DNA of 64,000 nucleotides, from contig NC_079509.1 of assembly GCF_030052815.1 (NCBI RefSeq), forward strand, positions 46,226,313 to 46,290,312, given 5' to 3'. The DNA comes from Hevea brasiliensis (taxonomy: Eukaryota; Streptophyta; Magnoliopsida; Malpighiales; Euphorbiaceae). Below are positions 33,474 through 45,982 of the stretch, one piece after another. The position numbers and the translations under genes were made by a program. Position 1 is the first letter of the stretch. Each line of letters opens with the position of its first letter. Under the pieces are notes generated by a model. The model was not told where the DNA came from. It made no database searches and saw only the letters and a list, made by a program, of their open reading frames with translations.

Positions 33474-36400
33474 TTACCATTTGCTTTGTTACTTAACCTG
33501 ATTTCATTGTCGACTTCCCCAAATTTTGCCTAATCTTGCTGGCAATTTGGATGACTTAAGGCTACCTTTTCATCAACTCTCCTTTCAGACAGGGCTCTAT
33601 GCATGCAAACATTTACTGGGAAATAGTGGACTGAATTATAAGGTTTAATGGTGATGCATACGTTTCTCTTCTATAATTGATTGTGCTCTCATTGAAGTTC
33701 AAATTTGTACACTCACATCACATCTGAAAATTGAAAAAGATTCTAATAGCACTGAGTTAAAGCTCACTAGTGACTGTGATGCATACCTAACTGTAAAGTG
33801 GGATGCATTATTAAAAATTATTGATGGAAATTGGAGCATAAAGCATAATATTTGACATTGTAAGCTAGATGGTTTACCGTTCACCATTCTCCATTCTTTT
33901 TATGTAACAGAACAATACTTGTGGAACCGATTTGAGTAATTACTAGTATATAAGAATGTTCCATATATACATATATTGTCAATTTCCTTGCGAATTAATA
34001 GAAAATCAAGACTTTCTTCCTTTTGTTCCTCAACGGGGAAAGGTATGCTCCACTCACAGCTAAAGAAGCTTCTTGTTGACTAAACTATTGCAGAAACTTG
34101 GCAAGTAGACATGCAAAGCATTTTATGGTTTCGAATGTATTGAAATTTTTAATGCTGGTGTTTTCTTTGTTGAAATCTTTTGTTGGGGTGTTCACGAGTG
34201 CAAATGTGTGTACTCAAGTTGGTAATTGTAAGTTAGCAATTAATTAGGCTTCTAAATATCAGGTAAGGTGTGCTCAAATTACTTTTGACAGGTTGGGAAA
34301 TGTTGTTTGTCACTCTGTGGAAATTATTTGTCGTTTACTCGGCATTATTTTTTGCAGTTGAGAAAAATATTATCTTGAATAAAGTTATTTGAGATCATGG
34401 AAATTTGATTTGGTATATATTAGTTGTAAGAATTTCAAGAGAGTTTTTTCTATTGGTGTTAAGGTTGTTTTTAGAATTGTAAGAGCTTGAGCTCTAGTCC
34501 AGCTAATGGTAAAAAAAAAATATTTTTCAAAAAAGCAGTTTTAGCTTTAATTTCAAACACGTTTTGATTGATTTATTGTAGTGATAAAATGTGTGAAATT
34601 TTCTATGATTTAGAAAGTGTTTAGAATTGTGGAGTTATCTCTATTCAAAATGGTTTAAGTTAATCAAGCTTTATGAATTCTCTTTTAATTTTTGTTTGTT
34701 GTTTGATGTGAGACTCTAATACTTTCCCTTCAAGTGTAATCAGATTGTATTCAAGTTAATATGCTCAATTGTCATTTGAACTACATGCAGTGATCCATTT
34801 AGAGTTTAACTCTTTTTTTTGCTTGATTTTACAGTTTTTTGTTTTAACTAATTTATGAATCTAATTGGTCTAGCTCATTACGGTACTACCTATCATAATA
34901 ATATTTAATTATGACTGTTAATAATATTTAATTATTAATTTTGATGTTGTCTCCATCAAAATGATATGAATCAATATGACTTGGCTCCTACTTTATATTC
35001 TCTTTCAATTGTTAATTTGTTTGTACTTGAATTGGGGCTATGCAAAAATGATTTTGTACAAAGTCTAACTTACAGTGTTTTGTACGAAGTCCTCTTATTT
35101 TCAATAAAATTTATCTTATAAAAAAACTTACAAGCAAAGAGTTCATTGCATCTACGTCATTATTTAGATGATTAGACTTCACAGAAAATTGACATTCCCC
35201 ACTTGGCAGATTGCGTCCTTGTCCATGACTCTTAGCGTAGATTAAACTTTTACTGCTTATATGAATCTTGATGCAAAATGAGCTGAATTTGGTGCTGAGA
35301 CAGATTTGGTTTATGTGATTACGATGATTGAGCTCCGAAAACTGTTTCTCTGTGGCCCGAATCAAGCTTCAATAATTTGAAGGTTCGTATTATCATATCA
35401 TGGTTAAGAAATCCGGTGTCGTATTAGGCGATTTGTAGGTACTAGGATATACTTGTCATTTTCCGAATATGGAGTTGTTTTTGTGATATAATGCTAATTT
35501 CTCGTGTGAAAATATTCGAAACGTACACTGGAATGGAAGATATATATAGCCTTATCAATTTTCTTGTACCACCTAACAGAAAGAGCACTGTTTCTTCTTG
35601 CACTTTCACAGTAGCCACTGCAGCATTGTTGCAAGCACAAGGCTGAAAAGTACAATACATTATTAAATTTTACTAGATGTGTTAAATTTTAACTCCTCCT
35701 ATCTTAACCAAAATAGTTTATAATCTGTTTTGTACGAAATTCGAAATAATTGAATTTAAATAATTCACAAAATTAAGGGTTAAATGACTTATAATTAAGT
35801 CTTAATTGTATATTAGTCAAAGTTAACTATATAAATATCTTTTCAGCTATTCAGCTTTATTTGAAATTAATTATGTATTAATAAATTAAAATTATTTTTT
35901 TATATCATTTTAGATAAAATGATCTGTAATCTATAAATTAATCTGAATTTAATTCAAATTTTTTTCTTTTTATATATAGTGAACAAAAAGGAAAATGAAA
36001 TTAACTTATAATTTGAAATGATTCGAGTCAAATACATTAAAAAAAAAAAAATCTCAAATGATCCATAATTTGAAATCTAATTACTAGGATTTGAATCCTC
36101 TCAATTCTATTCAATTTGATTGCCAATTCTACATTTTACAATATTTAATGGTTGGTAGGTACCGCGTTAACATTATAAGCTCATTTCAAATTTGGTGAGC
36201 TTGAAAAAAAAAAAAAAAAAGGAAGGCTAGGCTGTATGAAAGTTGACAGAATTTCAATTATATGCTACAGGGAACGCTAGCTAGCCCCCCGTGTTTTAGT
36301 ACTTATCCCGTACGAGAGATGACCGCGAACTCAGAAAGTAAATAGCAATTATATAACGGCACTTCACAGAACTATAGCATTTAGCCTATATAGGTACTGC

Positions 36401-36507
36401 CATGTTGACAAGAAATTATACAATACAATTATTGTACGTACTGAGTGATTATGATGAGACCTACGTGGGATCACCTATAATAAAATGATTGTACATTTTG
36501 TTCTAAA
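33474..36507. other. Intergenic DNA
   Basis: AT-rich with no gene I can support. A short plus-strand frame near 35,275-35,370 (VITMIELRKLFLCGP) might be a terminal exon but is too short to judge. Poly-A runs at 36,040 and 36,206 are unremarkable. Confidence 0.5.
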
Positions 36508-36600
36508 GGGATAATAGCAAAAAAAAAAAAAATACAAACTTTAGGATTTTTAACAATTATACCCAAAACCTTTTTTCTTTTAATAAAAATATCCTAAACG
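36508..36600. repeat. Putative MULE terminal inverted repeat (left)
   Basis: GGGATAATAGCAAAAAA, TTTTTAACAATTATACCC and the following T-rich stretch are like long TIRs of plant MULEs. The expected 9 bp target duplication would be TGTTCTAAA (36,499-36,507), but the matching copy is outside the window. Confidence 0.45.
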
Positions 36601-36864
36601 TATATCATCATCATTTATGATTCTACCTTGCCATCAAAAGACCCGTTAAATGTAATAAAAGATGTCACCTTAGTATTATTAACCCCAAATTATCATATTA
36701 AAAACCCTAATTAGTGTTAATTAGGCCTAATTACTTTAAGTTACTAAAACCGTTACAAACGAAACAAAAAGTAATAGAGGTACCCAACTCATGAGTCTTC
36801 ATCTTCTTAGACAAAACCTCAATCCTTAGCTCCTTTATCTGCAACTAATGTGTCTCTTGTGTGA

Positions 36865-37381
36865 ATGAAAGAAGTGAGCTCTGAAGTAGTTGTGTTCTGC
36901 AGACATGGGTTAAGGGCATCACTATACACGACGTGGATATTGGTTAACCCGGGACGAAGATTCTTTCGATGTGGAGAATCAGAAGTAAAATCAAATTTCC
37001 TTAGTGTTGATTTTATGTTTGGCTATGATTCTTACTAAGTTATTTCATTGAGGGTGTGATGGGAATTGATTGTTCAATCTTCTTATGATGAAATGATTAA
37101 TTTCTCTGGCTACCTCAATATAGGGGAATGATTGTTCATTCTTGCAGTGGTATGACCCACCATGCATGGGTCAAGAGAGAGAGAGAGAGAGGTGCAGAGT
37201 TTCTTAGTAAAGAAACTTACTTATGGACAAAGTAAAAGGGTTGGAAGAGATAGGCAGTATGCTGACAAGGAAAATTAATGAATTAGAAAAAAAATGTGAA
37301 GACACTAAAACCCAAAATTCCAAGTTGAATGCTAGATTGAGACAAATGTTGAAGGTATTGAAGAAAGATTTGAGGAAATGA
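36865..37381 (+). pseudogene. GRF-type zinc-finger protein with intron and coiled coil
   Basis: Exon 1 (36,865-36,984) starts MKEVSSEVVVFCRHGLRASL and runs through TWILVNPGRRFFRC, the GRF zinc-finger signature (Cys, Thr-x-x-T/W, NPGRRFxxC). One metal ligand seems changed: FCRHG where CxCG is usual. A phase-0 intron (36,985-37,147, GT...CAG) joins to exon 2, which begins WYDPPCM, matching the WYDPP-M-C end of plant GRF fingers. A (GA)n run then leads to TAG TAA stops at 37,205-37,210. In the same frame downstream (37,223-37,381) is a leucine-rich coiled coil, INELEKKCEDTKTQNSKLNA. GRF fingers bind single-stranded nucleic acid in known proteins. Here the gene appears to ride on the MULE. It is probably dead or truncated. 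Confidence 0.7.
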
Positions 37382-37742
37382 AGAATGAAACATGTGGTCT
37401 GCTCTATAATTATTATTATAGTTAGAGTTTTGTGGCTATTTCAGTTATATGGACAGATTGGTGAAGGGATGAATGTAATGAGATTGCCTTGATTTCTAAT
37501 TGTATATTGAGACAAAATTTGAATGTTCACTGTCCAAATGTAAATTGTTTATGCAATACCAAATGAGTTTGTCATATTGTTGATATAATTCCTTGCCATA
37601 TGTACACTGTTTACTGATATTAGTATGCTGTATTACTGATAACACTTGCTATTAAAAAACTTAACTGCTACAACATGAGTAGTGACTGCCATTTGTTGAT
37701 AAAAACACACATGACTATTGCTAATATTTCTTGAAGAAAAGA

Positions 37743-40700
37743 TGTCACACCCTACCCCTCAGTAAGGCATAACATGATCCCGTAGTATACCTAATGAATT
37801 ACCAACTCCGTCTACTGATAACCCATTAAATACACTACAAGGGATTTTAAAAACTTTTCTTACTTCTTTTACAGTGGTGAGCACTATTTATAGGTGTTAA
37901 AGACTTTGGTGAACTGAGTGAAATAACTAACTCATTTGGTTTACTTGGAATTTCTGTAAAAATTTTGGCAGAGTGCCATCTGTATTTTGGATAAAACAGT
38001 TCTTCAGAAAACCTGTAAAAAGGCACTTCAATATATTTTCAAATCTCAATTCCAACGCATTTCTCAACACAACAATTTATCAACTCAATTCCATAGTGAT
38101 TTTTCAAAAGCTGAGATAAGGAAATATAATACAACTTTTACAATCCAAAATACTCATAATTAATTTACAACTTCAATGTACAATTTAATTTACAACTGCT
38201 CAAAACCAAAAACAATATGTACATACAGTGTCATACATTACAGTACAAAATGCAAAATATTGGTATACTCATTATACCCAAAAAATCTCTCGCTGGAGGT
38301 ATATGCAGCCTAGTCTGCTGCCCTGTCTGTCTCTCTACCTGCGACAGCAATTAAATAGCTATCGCTGAGAAAATGTCTCAGTGGTGCACAACATTAACCA
38401 AATACAATTTAAATCACAATTCATAAGTCATGTAAATAGTGGATACTTAAAATCATAGTTAAATTCAAGACAATAAATGTCAACAAGAATTTAAACTCCA
38501 TTTGTCAATATCACAATAATTTTCCATAAGTCAGATCATGTTTGAATTCAAAAGACAGTATATGTCAATGAGAATTTAAATCAATTTCACAATCTCACAA
38601 TACATAATAATGCAATTTAGTCGAATAATTTAAGAATACAGTGTTGCCAATTTATTCACAACTTAAGCCATGACACAATTTTCCGATCAATGCCGTGTTG
38701 TACACCACGACAAAGCAATCACAACCTCACTAATCGAAATCAATGAGGAAGGGGAGCTAGCTATATAATGAGAACTCATCCGATCACCTCAACTGGTAAA
38801 TCAGAGAGGGAGAAAAATAAACGATCACGACTCCATAAATGGAGAAGGAAAATAAACGATCACAACCCCATAATTAGAGAAGGAATGATACGATACTGTC
38901 ATGCTAAGTGTGAACACAAAATCAATTCCAAACATTTTATTCAAATGATTCGTGAGAATCCAATAAATTTCCAAACTCATAGTTTCATTCATAAAATGGC
39001 AACCCAATTCATAATTAACTTCAATTTCCACAAAAACCATTTACAATGCTTTTCAATCAATAAGTTTCCATCAATATCATTCAAACAATTTTTCACAGTT
39101 TCAAACCATTCACAATGTTTTTCAATCAATAAGTGTCCACCAAACACATTTCCACAATTTAAAACAATGATATGCAAATAGTCAATATTTATTTCCATTG
39201 AAAATAATTCAAAAGAAACAGTTATTGTGCACAAACACAATTTAAAACAATAATATACAAATATTCAATATTTATTTCAATTGAAAAATTCAAAAGCAAT
39301 AGCCGTTGTGCACAAACCTCTGATGACTGTCTCCCTGGTCTGGACTCAGTGTTTCCTTTTCTTTTCCTGAGTCTTTAGTAACTGAGAAACACAATTTGAA
39401 GTGTTTCAGTACTAAATTAAATTGTCTCTAACGATAATGTTTGGTAAATAATGCACTGAACTCAATTTTTCACTTAATCACCTAATATACCGACCCTCGT
39501 TGCGTTTTAGGTAAATTAGGTTTTAGTGTCGTTAATATGTCACATTCGATAGGGTTTTAGGTTTGGTATGTTTTACCAAAGTCATTTCCTTGCTTAGTGC
39601 ATTTTAATGCAAATTGCTGGATTTCGGGATACTGGTTTGACCTAGCTGGACGGTCTAGTTTCCTCGGTTTTCGGGTCTCGGTCGAAACTATAAACTTGTA
39701 GATCTAGGTCTTATTGCACGCGGGGCAAAATTTCAGGTCAATCCGAGTTAAGTAGACCGAGTTATGGTCATTATACTATTGCTGGTCAAATGGTACCATT
39801 TTAGGTCAATTTTAGGTCAAATTGGTCAATTCTGGTTCGGCCAGTTTTTGGACCCGAACTTGTGCAAGTTGTTTGACTTGCTTATGGTCATTTCTGGGCT
39901 TTGGTGTCTTCATAAGACTTGTAGGTATGGGTCTTAACTATTCTTGGTCAAAATTTCAGGTCAATTGGACCTGGTTTGAGTGAGTTATGGCCTAAACACT
40001 CACTGCTGCCCAATTGGTCATTTTTCAGGTCCTAATTGCACCTAATCCGAATTGGTCATTTTTTTAGGTCACCTTGCAAGCAGAATTTTGGTATGTTTTC
40101 TCAATGAAAGTTGGCACATTTTGTGCCTAGTTTCACCTCAAATTGGTCTCATACCAATTGAGGTTACACATTTAAGATTATAGGCTAAAATGTACACTGC
40201 CCTCACTATGCCTTTAACACCCCACTTCAAACACACATTTAACTTGCAAAGTTTACTTCCATACCCTACCAATCTGTTTTGGTACATTACCAAAAGCATT
40301 ATCTACTTTACATTAACATTATTTTGGGCAGATTACCATTACCCTCAACACGCCAAATATCATTCACAATTACAATTTCTAATTACCATTACAAACACAC
40401 CTAACCATTACAAATTTTACATACACTTTACAATATCAATCTACATACATCTCATCAACCTTATAGGTCAATATTCTGCCCACACTTCCTTCAATATATA
40501 CCATTACTCAAGTGTCCCCAAGCTGCCGCAAACCATTCTTCAACATCAAAGTGCCATCCAATTTACCAATTCCCATCCAAGTGCATAAATCACCATATAA
40601 ACATGAAATAATTCACTAGGTTACTAATTCATCATGATCAACACCATTTCTCATCAATTATATGCACAAATATCTCATAAAAAACGTGACTCATGGCTGT

Positions 40701-41692
40701 CCAAAATGAAAACAACAATAATCCTTCAAACTCAAAATTTTCCTTCACCAAACCAACACCCATAACATGAACATAAACTTTAACAAAGAAATTCTCAAAA
40801 ATGCAAACTTACCTTTAATTGTAACTTGCTAAACCTTCACCAAACTTCTCAAATTTGGTATCAATATCTTCCTTGTGATGTGTAGACCATTTTTCATGAA
40901 GGAACCTAAGTATTTAGAGATGAAAAGAGGGAGTGGATGAAGCTTTCATGCAAACGCCCATGGAGTTTCTATTTGGTTCCTCAATTCGGCAATGTTGAAT
41001 GCAAATGAGGAAGATGGATTATTCAGCTGCATTTTAAGTGTACACATGTCCCACTATGTATTTAATTAATCCCCTTAGTGGTCCACTTAGTCACTTAATC
41101 ATATAATAAGCTAAATTCCCACTTATTCCACATTTAACCTTTAATTTCTACTATTTACTTTAGGTACCACCAAATTAATTTTTCATTTCATTTTTTAAGT
41201 GTAATATTATTTATTTTTAATGGATATTTAGGTCAAAAGACACTTCGGGATGTCAAATGACCATAATGCTCCTGTTCGGGTGGCATTCCCGATTTTTCGG
41301 TATTACCGGGTTTTGTCTGTTTTTCGATTTCTCACTTTTCTTTGTACTAATTATTTAATTTTTCTTTGATCTTTTTTATGATATTTATTCTTCAATAAGG
41401 TTCTATTTATGTCCTAAAAATGTTTTCCGTGGTTCCCATGATCCAGGGCGATCCAACGGTCCACGCCGTGACTTCGGTCTGGCCACCCATCGCTAGGTTT
41501 CTCGGCTCGCTTAACTTGGTTACATTTATTTGCTATTATTTTTCCTTTGTTTTTCTTGTACTTTCTTTTCTTGTATTTCATTATTTTATGTCTCCTCACT
41601 CATATCGAAGTACGGTTCTAGGCATCCTAGCTGTCCGGACAGCACTGGTCACCGGAGCAGTAGAACGCACTACCGAACTTAGGGGTGTTACA
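37743..41692 (-). mobile_element. Solo LTR of a gypsy-type element, 3.95 kb
   Basis: Flanked by perfect 5 bp target duplications AAAGA (37,738-37,742 and 41,693-41,697). On the minus strand it starts TGTAACACCCC and ends GGTGTGACA. Its left 1 kb matches, motif for motif, the left part of element A's LTRs (TGTCACACC, GGCATAACATGATCCCGTAG, CTCAGTGGTGCACAAC, GATCAATGCCGTGTTGTACACC). No internal region is present, as expected after LTR-LTR recombination. It inserted into the MULE between its two genes. ORFs inside are not genes. Confidence 0.9.
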
Positions 41693-41959
41693 AAAGAAAT
41701 GGAAATTGCACTTGTGAGCTATGAATATCATTAATACCCAATTCTCAATTACATCATGTTCATACCTAGTAATTACAAAAAGTGCAATAACCACACTCAG
41801 TAAGCTAGAAAAAGTGAAATAAACACCATTTGCCTACAAAGCAAAAAAATTTGCTATCATCACCTATCAACCACAAAAAGATCTATATAATCATCCTTTC
41901 CAAATACAAAAAGGGCCAACATTCATCTAGCATAACTAAAACAACTCTCTATTTCCTAG

Positions 41960-42265
41960 TTAATTCCTTTGACTTTGGTTGACTTGTTGGGTCAAAATTA
42001 ACTTTTGGCTACTAAAAATGACTTGATCTTGTTTTGTAATCATTCCTTCAACACCAACCCTAGCAGTAACTCCACCCCTTCCCATAACTATACCTGTTCC
42101 ACATCTGCCACCTCTACTTACTCTGCCACCTCTACTTACTCTATCACCTCTACTAAATCCACCCCTTGTAGCATTTCCACTTGTGTCTGTTTGCATAACC
42201 CTATTGACACAAGTTTTTGAAGGCATCTGCATAACCAAAAAATACACCATATCAATTACTACCAA
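41960..42265 (-). pseudogene. RGG-rich tail, probably of the MULE transposase
   Basis: The minus-strand frame has RGGFSRGDRVSRGGRVSRGG and MGRGG, a Gly/Arg-rich segment of the sort that ends many plant MULE transposases. It lies just downstream of the transposase knuckle on the same strand, possibly across an intron. It could equally be a low-complexity accident. Confidence 0.4.
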
Positions 42266-42479
42266 ATAGGTGTTGGATATAGGTTTAAAAAAAAAAAGAA
42301 GCCTTGTCTAACCTTTAGTTAAAGTTAAATTCTCATTTACATATGGATAAATTAATGTGCATTAGGTAAATACAATACTCTCATTGCAATGTAGTGCTCT
42401 ATTATTTACCTCTCTCCTTTCTGTAACTGTGTTTGCTCCATTTTCATTGTTGCATCCATCTTATTCTTCAGGTTTCCTT

Positions 42480-43855
42480 CTTTTTCTTAATCCTTCACGG
42501 AGGGTTCTAGTGTTGCACTTGATTTACCACTCAGTGGAGGCCTGCCTCTTTTCTTCTGTAACAAATTTGTACTTAGTTCAAGTATATTCATATATAAGAA
42601 GCATACATGTACATTAAACATCACAAAATATTCAGTATATATGTATATACCACTAAAGTGTTCATTAGATGTTGCTTGTTGACAATATCTCCTTTTATGT
42701 CCATAAGCTTGACATTTTGTGCATTTCATTTTCACACTTGTCTTTAGGAATTTGACTATTTCCATCCTTTGCTTATGTCACATCCTTTTTTCTACATTTT
42801 TGGGGGCCTCCTAATGCATTTTCTTGATAGGTGGAGGCTGTATTGGCCAACTTTCTAACTTTGGCCACATTTTGGGACCATTCAAAGTTTCAAAGCATTT
42901 TGGCAGGTTGCTATATAAGTGGACTTATAATAAAATTCATTCACATAATTCACAAGTTCTTGCCTCATATAGTTGATACATGCACATGGATGATGGTAAG
43001 GAATACCACTTAAGTCCCATTCTTGACAAGTACATGTTTCCCAACCAAATCAATAACAAATTTATCTTTGATGGATACCACAAGTATATCACCAATAGCA
43101 GGCTTTAAAGTATAATCTTTTATCATAAACTTAGATGACTCTAGCCTTATTCTAGTCCATGGGCAAATAATATTTTCTACTTTAAATATATTTCTCAAAA
43201 TCACATGCATTCTTTCCATTAACTGAGATCTTATCTTCTTAAGCATATCAATAAGAGGAAATGACCTAGCTTCTGTGATGTAAGAGTTAAAACCCTCATA
43301 ATATGTGACTTGGTTCTAGTGCCAATAAATGCTTTACAGAAGAATTTGGGTTCTCTTTCTAAAAAATCATCATATGCAGCTTGAGGCTAATCCTTCATGT
43401 CATCTAACTTCTTCTTGTAATTTGCTTCATAGGATGCATTCCAAAACAAATTTCTATATTTATAAGAACCTATGAACTTTTTTCCAATTAGCCCATGTAT
43501 GCCTGGCAAAAATCCTGTGCTCAGCATGAGGGGCCAACCTACTAATGGCATTAATAAAATGCTACAGCAATATCAGATCATAGTTAATCCACATTTGTAT
43601 TAAATGATATCTGCAACAATTAAGTTTAAGTAAGAGAATGACTTACTTTCTGTTGGTCACTGATAAAGGCCTATCCACATCCATCTCTTATGTTTAGTTC
43701 TTTAAATAATATCTATAAGAACCATTACCAACTATCCTCTTTTTCACCCTCAACTACTGCCTAAGCCACAGGGAACATTTGATTGTCCCATCCTCGCCAG
43801 TAGCTACTAGTAGGGCACCACCATCTAATGTCTTTAAGAATATCCCATCAAACGC
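42480..43855 (-). pseudogene. MuDR-type MULE transposase, C-terminal two thirds, broken
   Basis: Read on the minus strand across frames. The DDE-core piece FDGIFLKTLDGGALLVATGE is at about 43,840. Then come FISDQQK near 43,660 and a catalytic-core tail HAEHRIFARHTWANWKK-like near 43,530. WNASYEANYKKKLDDMKD is near 43,430, LMERMHVIL near 43,200, and a SWIM zinc finger TCTCQEWDLSGIPYHHPCAC at about 43,040-42,990. INYMRQELVNYVNEFYY follows. Zinc knuckle CTKCQAYGHKRRYC (about 42,725-42,680) and KKRGRPPLSGKS close it. Frameshifts and stops occur throughout. The N-terminus is cut at about 43,856. It would have cut and moved the MULE. Confidence 0.88.
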
Positions 43856-45982
43856 TGATATTATAAGGACCTAGCCAGGAGGCCGTTAACGGAGCTAGAG
43901 ATCGAGTCAGCTTAAGGCTGTCATAACTCGTAGCTAGTCTAAAAATCTATTGAGCATGAACATAATCCTATATTTCATAATCCAAGCATACTCCAAACCA
44001 TTAGACTTTAGTTTTCTCATTCATCATAAACATAAAATTAGTTTAGAATTTGAACTTTTGCATACATAAAAATTACTAAAGTGTAATTAGTTCATACATA
44101 CATTCTCACATGATGATAGCTTAGATTTAAAACATACATAATTGCATCACTTGTGTTTAAGATAAAACATCTATCAAAACTTGATTACCATAGTAACTAT
44201 CTCTTTACATATTACATGTCCACTACTAAAACAACATATATTTAAACACTCCACAACTATCCTTGCTACTCAAACTCCAAAGAACTCTTCTATTCCTACA
44301 CTTTTGCACCAGGGGTTAGGGGGAAAAGGTAAGATTACACAAGCTTAATGAATAAAATAACCAACAACATTTCATTATCACATTCATTTCATACATATGC
44401 AATGCATCATTTAGGTGAGTTTTCACACCATAAACATTTCACATAGGATAGATTGTCACCAGTGACTCCCCTAATCCAATATACTCGGCTCATACATAGG
44501 CTCCTCAGGACTTCTGCTTATAACACGACATGTTTCATGCATCAAGAGGCATTGTAAGATCTCCTCTTGGATTTTATGGATTGATAACATACATAACATA
44601 ACATGATCATAAAAATGGGGGGAGTTAGTAGGTTATCCATCATCCATCAATGCAGCAACGACAATTATGTAATTATGTAACATATTCATGTTTTAGATAC
44701 TTACGCCCTAAATAAATATGACATGATGCATGAGGATGATCATAATTTAAATTTAATAAGCTTTCATTTATTAAGGTTAGAATTACTTACCTTTTATAGC
44801 CTATCATCCACCTAACATGAATGGTAGCTAACATTGGATCCTTAGCTTCTTGAATCCCTCAAGTCATATCCTATAATCATTGGAACCCAATGAGTTATTT
44901 GAAGCTTTAGAACTCTATACACATAGCAAACATCTTATTCTAGGCCCTGAGGAACCATAAAATCATGTTTTGGAACCTTAGAATTGAAGAGAAATAAAGT
45001 TAGCAGAACCAAATTTAGCTGCCAGAGTCTTGGACTTTGGCTGTCGAACTTAGAATTTCTCTAGATTTTCCCGAGAAGCTGCATGCTTTGGCTACTGAAA
45101 CAATGGCTTTCGATAGTTGAACCTGGGAATTTTTAGAATTCCCAATTAAAAAACTAGTAAAAATCGTCTTCCAAAACATCCAAAGCATACCCCTAAAGCT
45201 CCAAAGCATAATCCAAACATATAAACACCTTCCTAAGGCCTAGAACAACTTGAATTTATGATCATCTTGCATGCAACCATTTGGAGCTTGAATTCAAGGT
45301 TCAAACAACTTCCATCAACTTAAAAACACAAAATTCTTAAGCTTAACCAAGGAACTAACCATTCTAGGTCTAAAAACACTTGGACTTAACATAAATAAGA
45401 ACAAAACTTCATTCCACATCCAAAATACATAAAAAAAACATACTTTCATTCAAAAACTCAACATGCAACTCTTTTTCCAAAATCAAAGACTTAAAACCAT
45501 GTAAAAAATCACATGAAACTCAAAACCAAAACAATCTCATACACTTAGATATACATGAATTCTTCTAAAAGAGCAATGAAAGAGAAATTACCTCCTTTCC
45601 TTAAAATGGAAAAGGAAGCAAATTGACGATTCTAACTTCAATCCACATTGACCAAGCTTCCCTGAAGAAGAAATCAAGCTTCACTATGTGCAATTGCCAA
45701 GAAAATCTCCTTGGAAAGTCATTTGCATGTCTACCACATTAAGAGAAAAAGAGGAGTGAGAGTTCAAGTTACTTTTGGGTCTAAAAATAATTTGTTGGCT
45801 ATTTATACCCTTATTGTTGAAGGACTTTCTACCATTGGAAGTCATAGTTTTGGCTGTCAAACTCCATTATGCCTAAAAATGAATTTGAATAGTAAAAAGA
45901 CTTCGGCTGCCGGAAGTCCATCTTTTGGCTATCGGAGCTCCTTCCACCCAAAAGTTGCTTAAAACTTTTCTTTGAGCGAAAC
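43856..45982 (-). repeat. 3' LTR of gypsy element B, main part
   Basis: On the minus strand this continues the LTR that starts at 58,183 and is split by element A. It matches, in inverse orientation, the LTR at 61,874-63,889: shared TATA-like GGGTATAAA (here revcomp of 45,801-45,810), dispersed GGCTGCCGAAAGTC-type motifs, and the tract near 44,310-44,345 with AGGGGTTAGGGGGAAAAGG. The left border with MULE sequence is at about 43,856-43,880. A perfect palindrome CCGTTAACGG lies near 43,884-43,893. Confidence 0.8.
45978..45982. repeat. Target-site duplication GAAAC (left copy)
   Basis: It matches GAAAC at 58,022-58,026 exactly, flanking element A. Element C's LTR shows the uninterrupted sequence across the site, confirming the insertion point. 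Confidence 0.93.

Larger units (their letters stand above)
36508..43855 (-). mobile_element. Mutator-like element (MULE), truncated at its right end
   Basis: The left end, GGGATAATAGCAAAAA then ATACAAACTTTAGG, has the pattern of plant MULE termini. Within it lie a plus-strand GRF-type zinc-finger gene (36,865-37,381) and a minus-strand MuDR-type transposase remnant (42,480-43,855). The two are convergent. A 3.95 kb solo LTR (37,743-41,692) inserted between them. The transposase N-terminus and right TIR are missing, because gypsy element B joins at about 43,856. The TIR call is by eye and has no partner in the window. Confidence 0.6.

Noticed and set aside
38768..39240. Overlapping ORFs of 71-137 codons on both strands
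   Set aside because: They lie inside the solo LTR, which is non-coding by structure and related to the element A LTRs.
41420..41734. 104-codon plus-strand ORF near the end of the solo LTR
   Set aside because: It crosses the LTR border and its target duplication, so it cannot be an ancestral gene.
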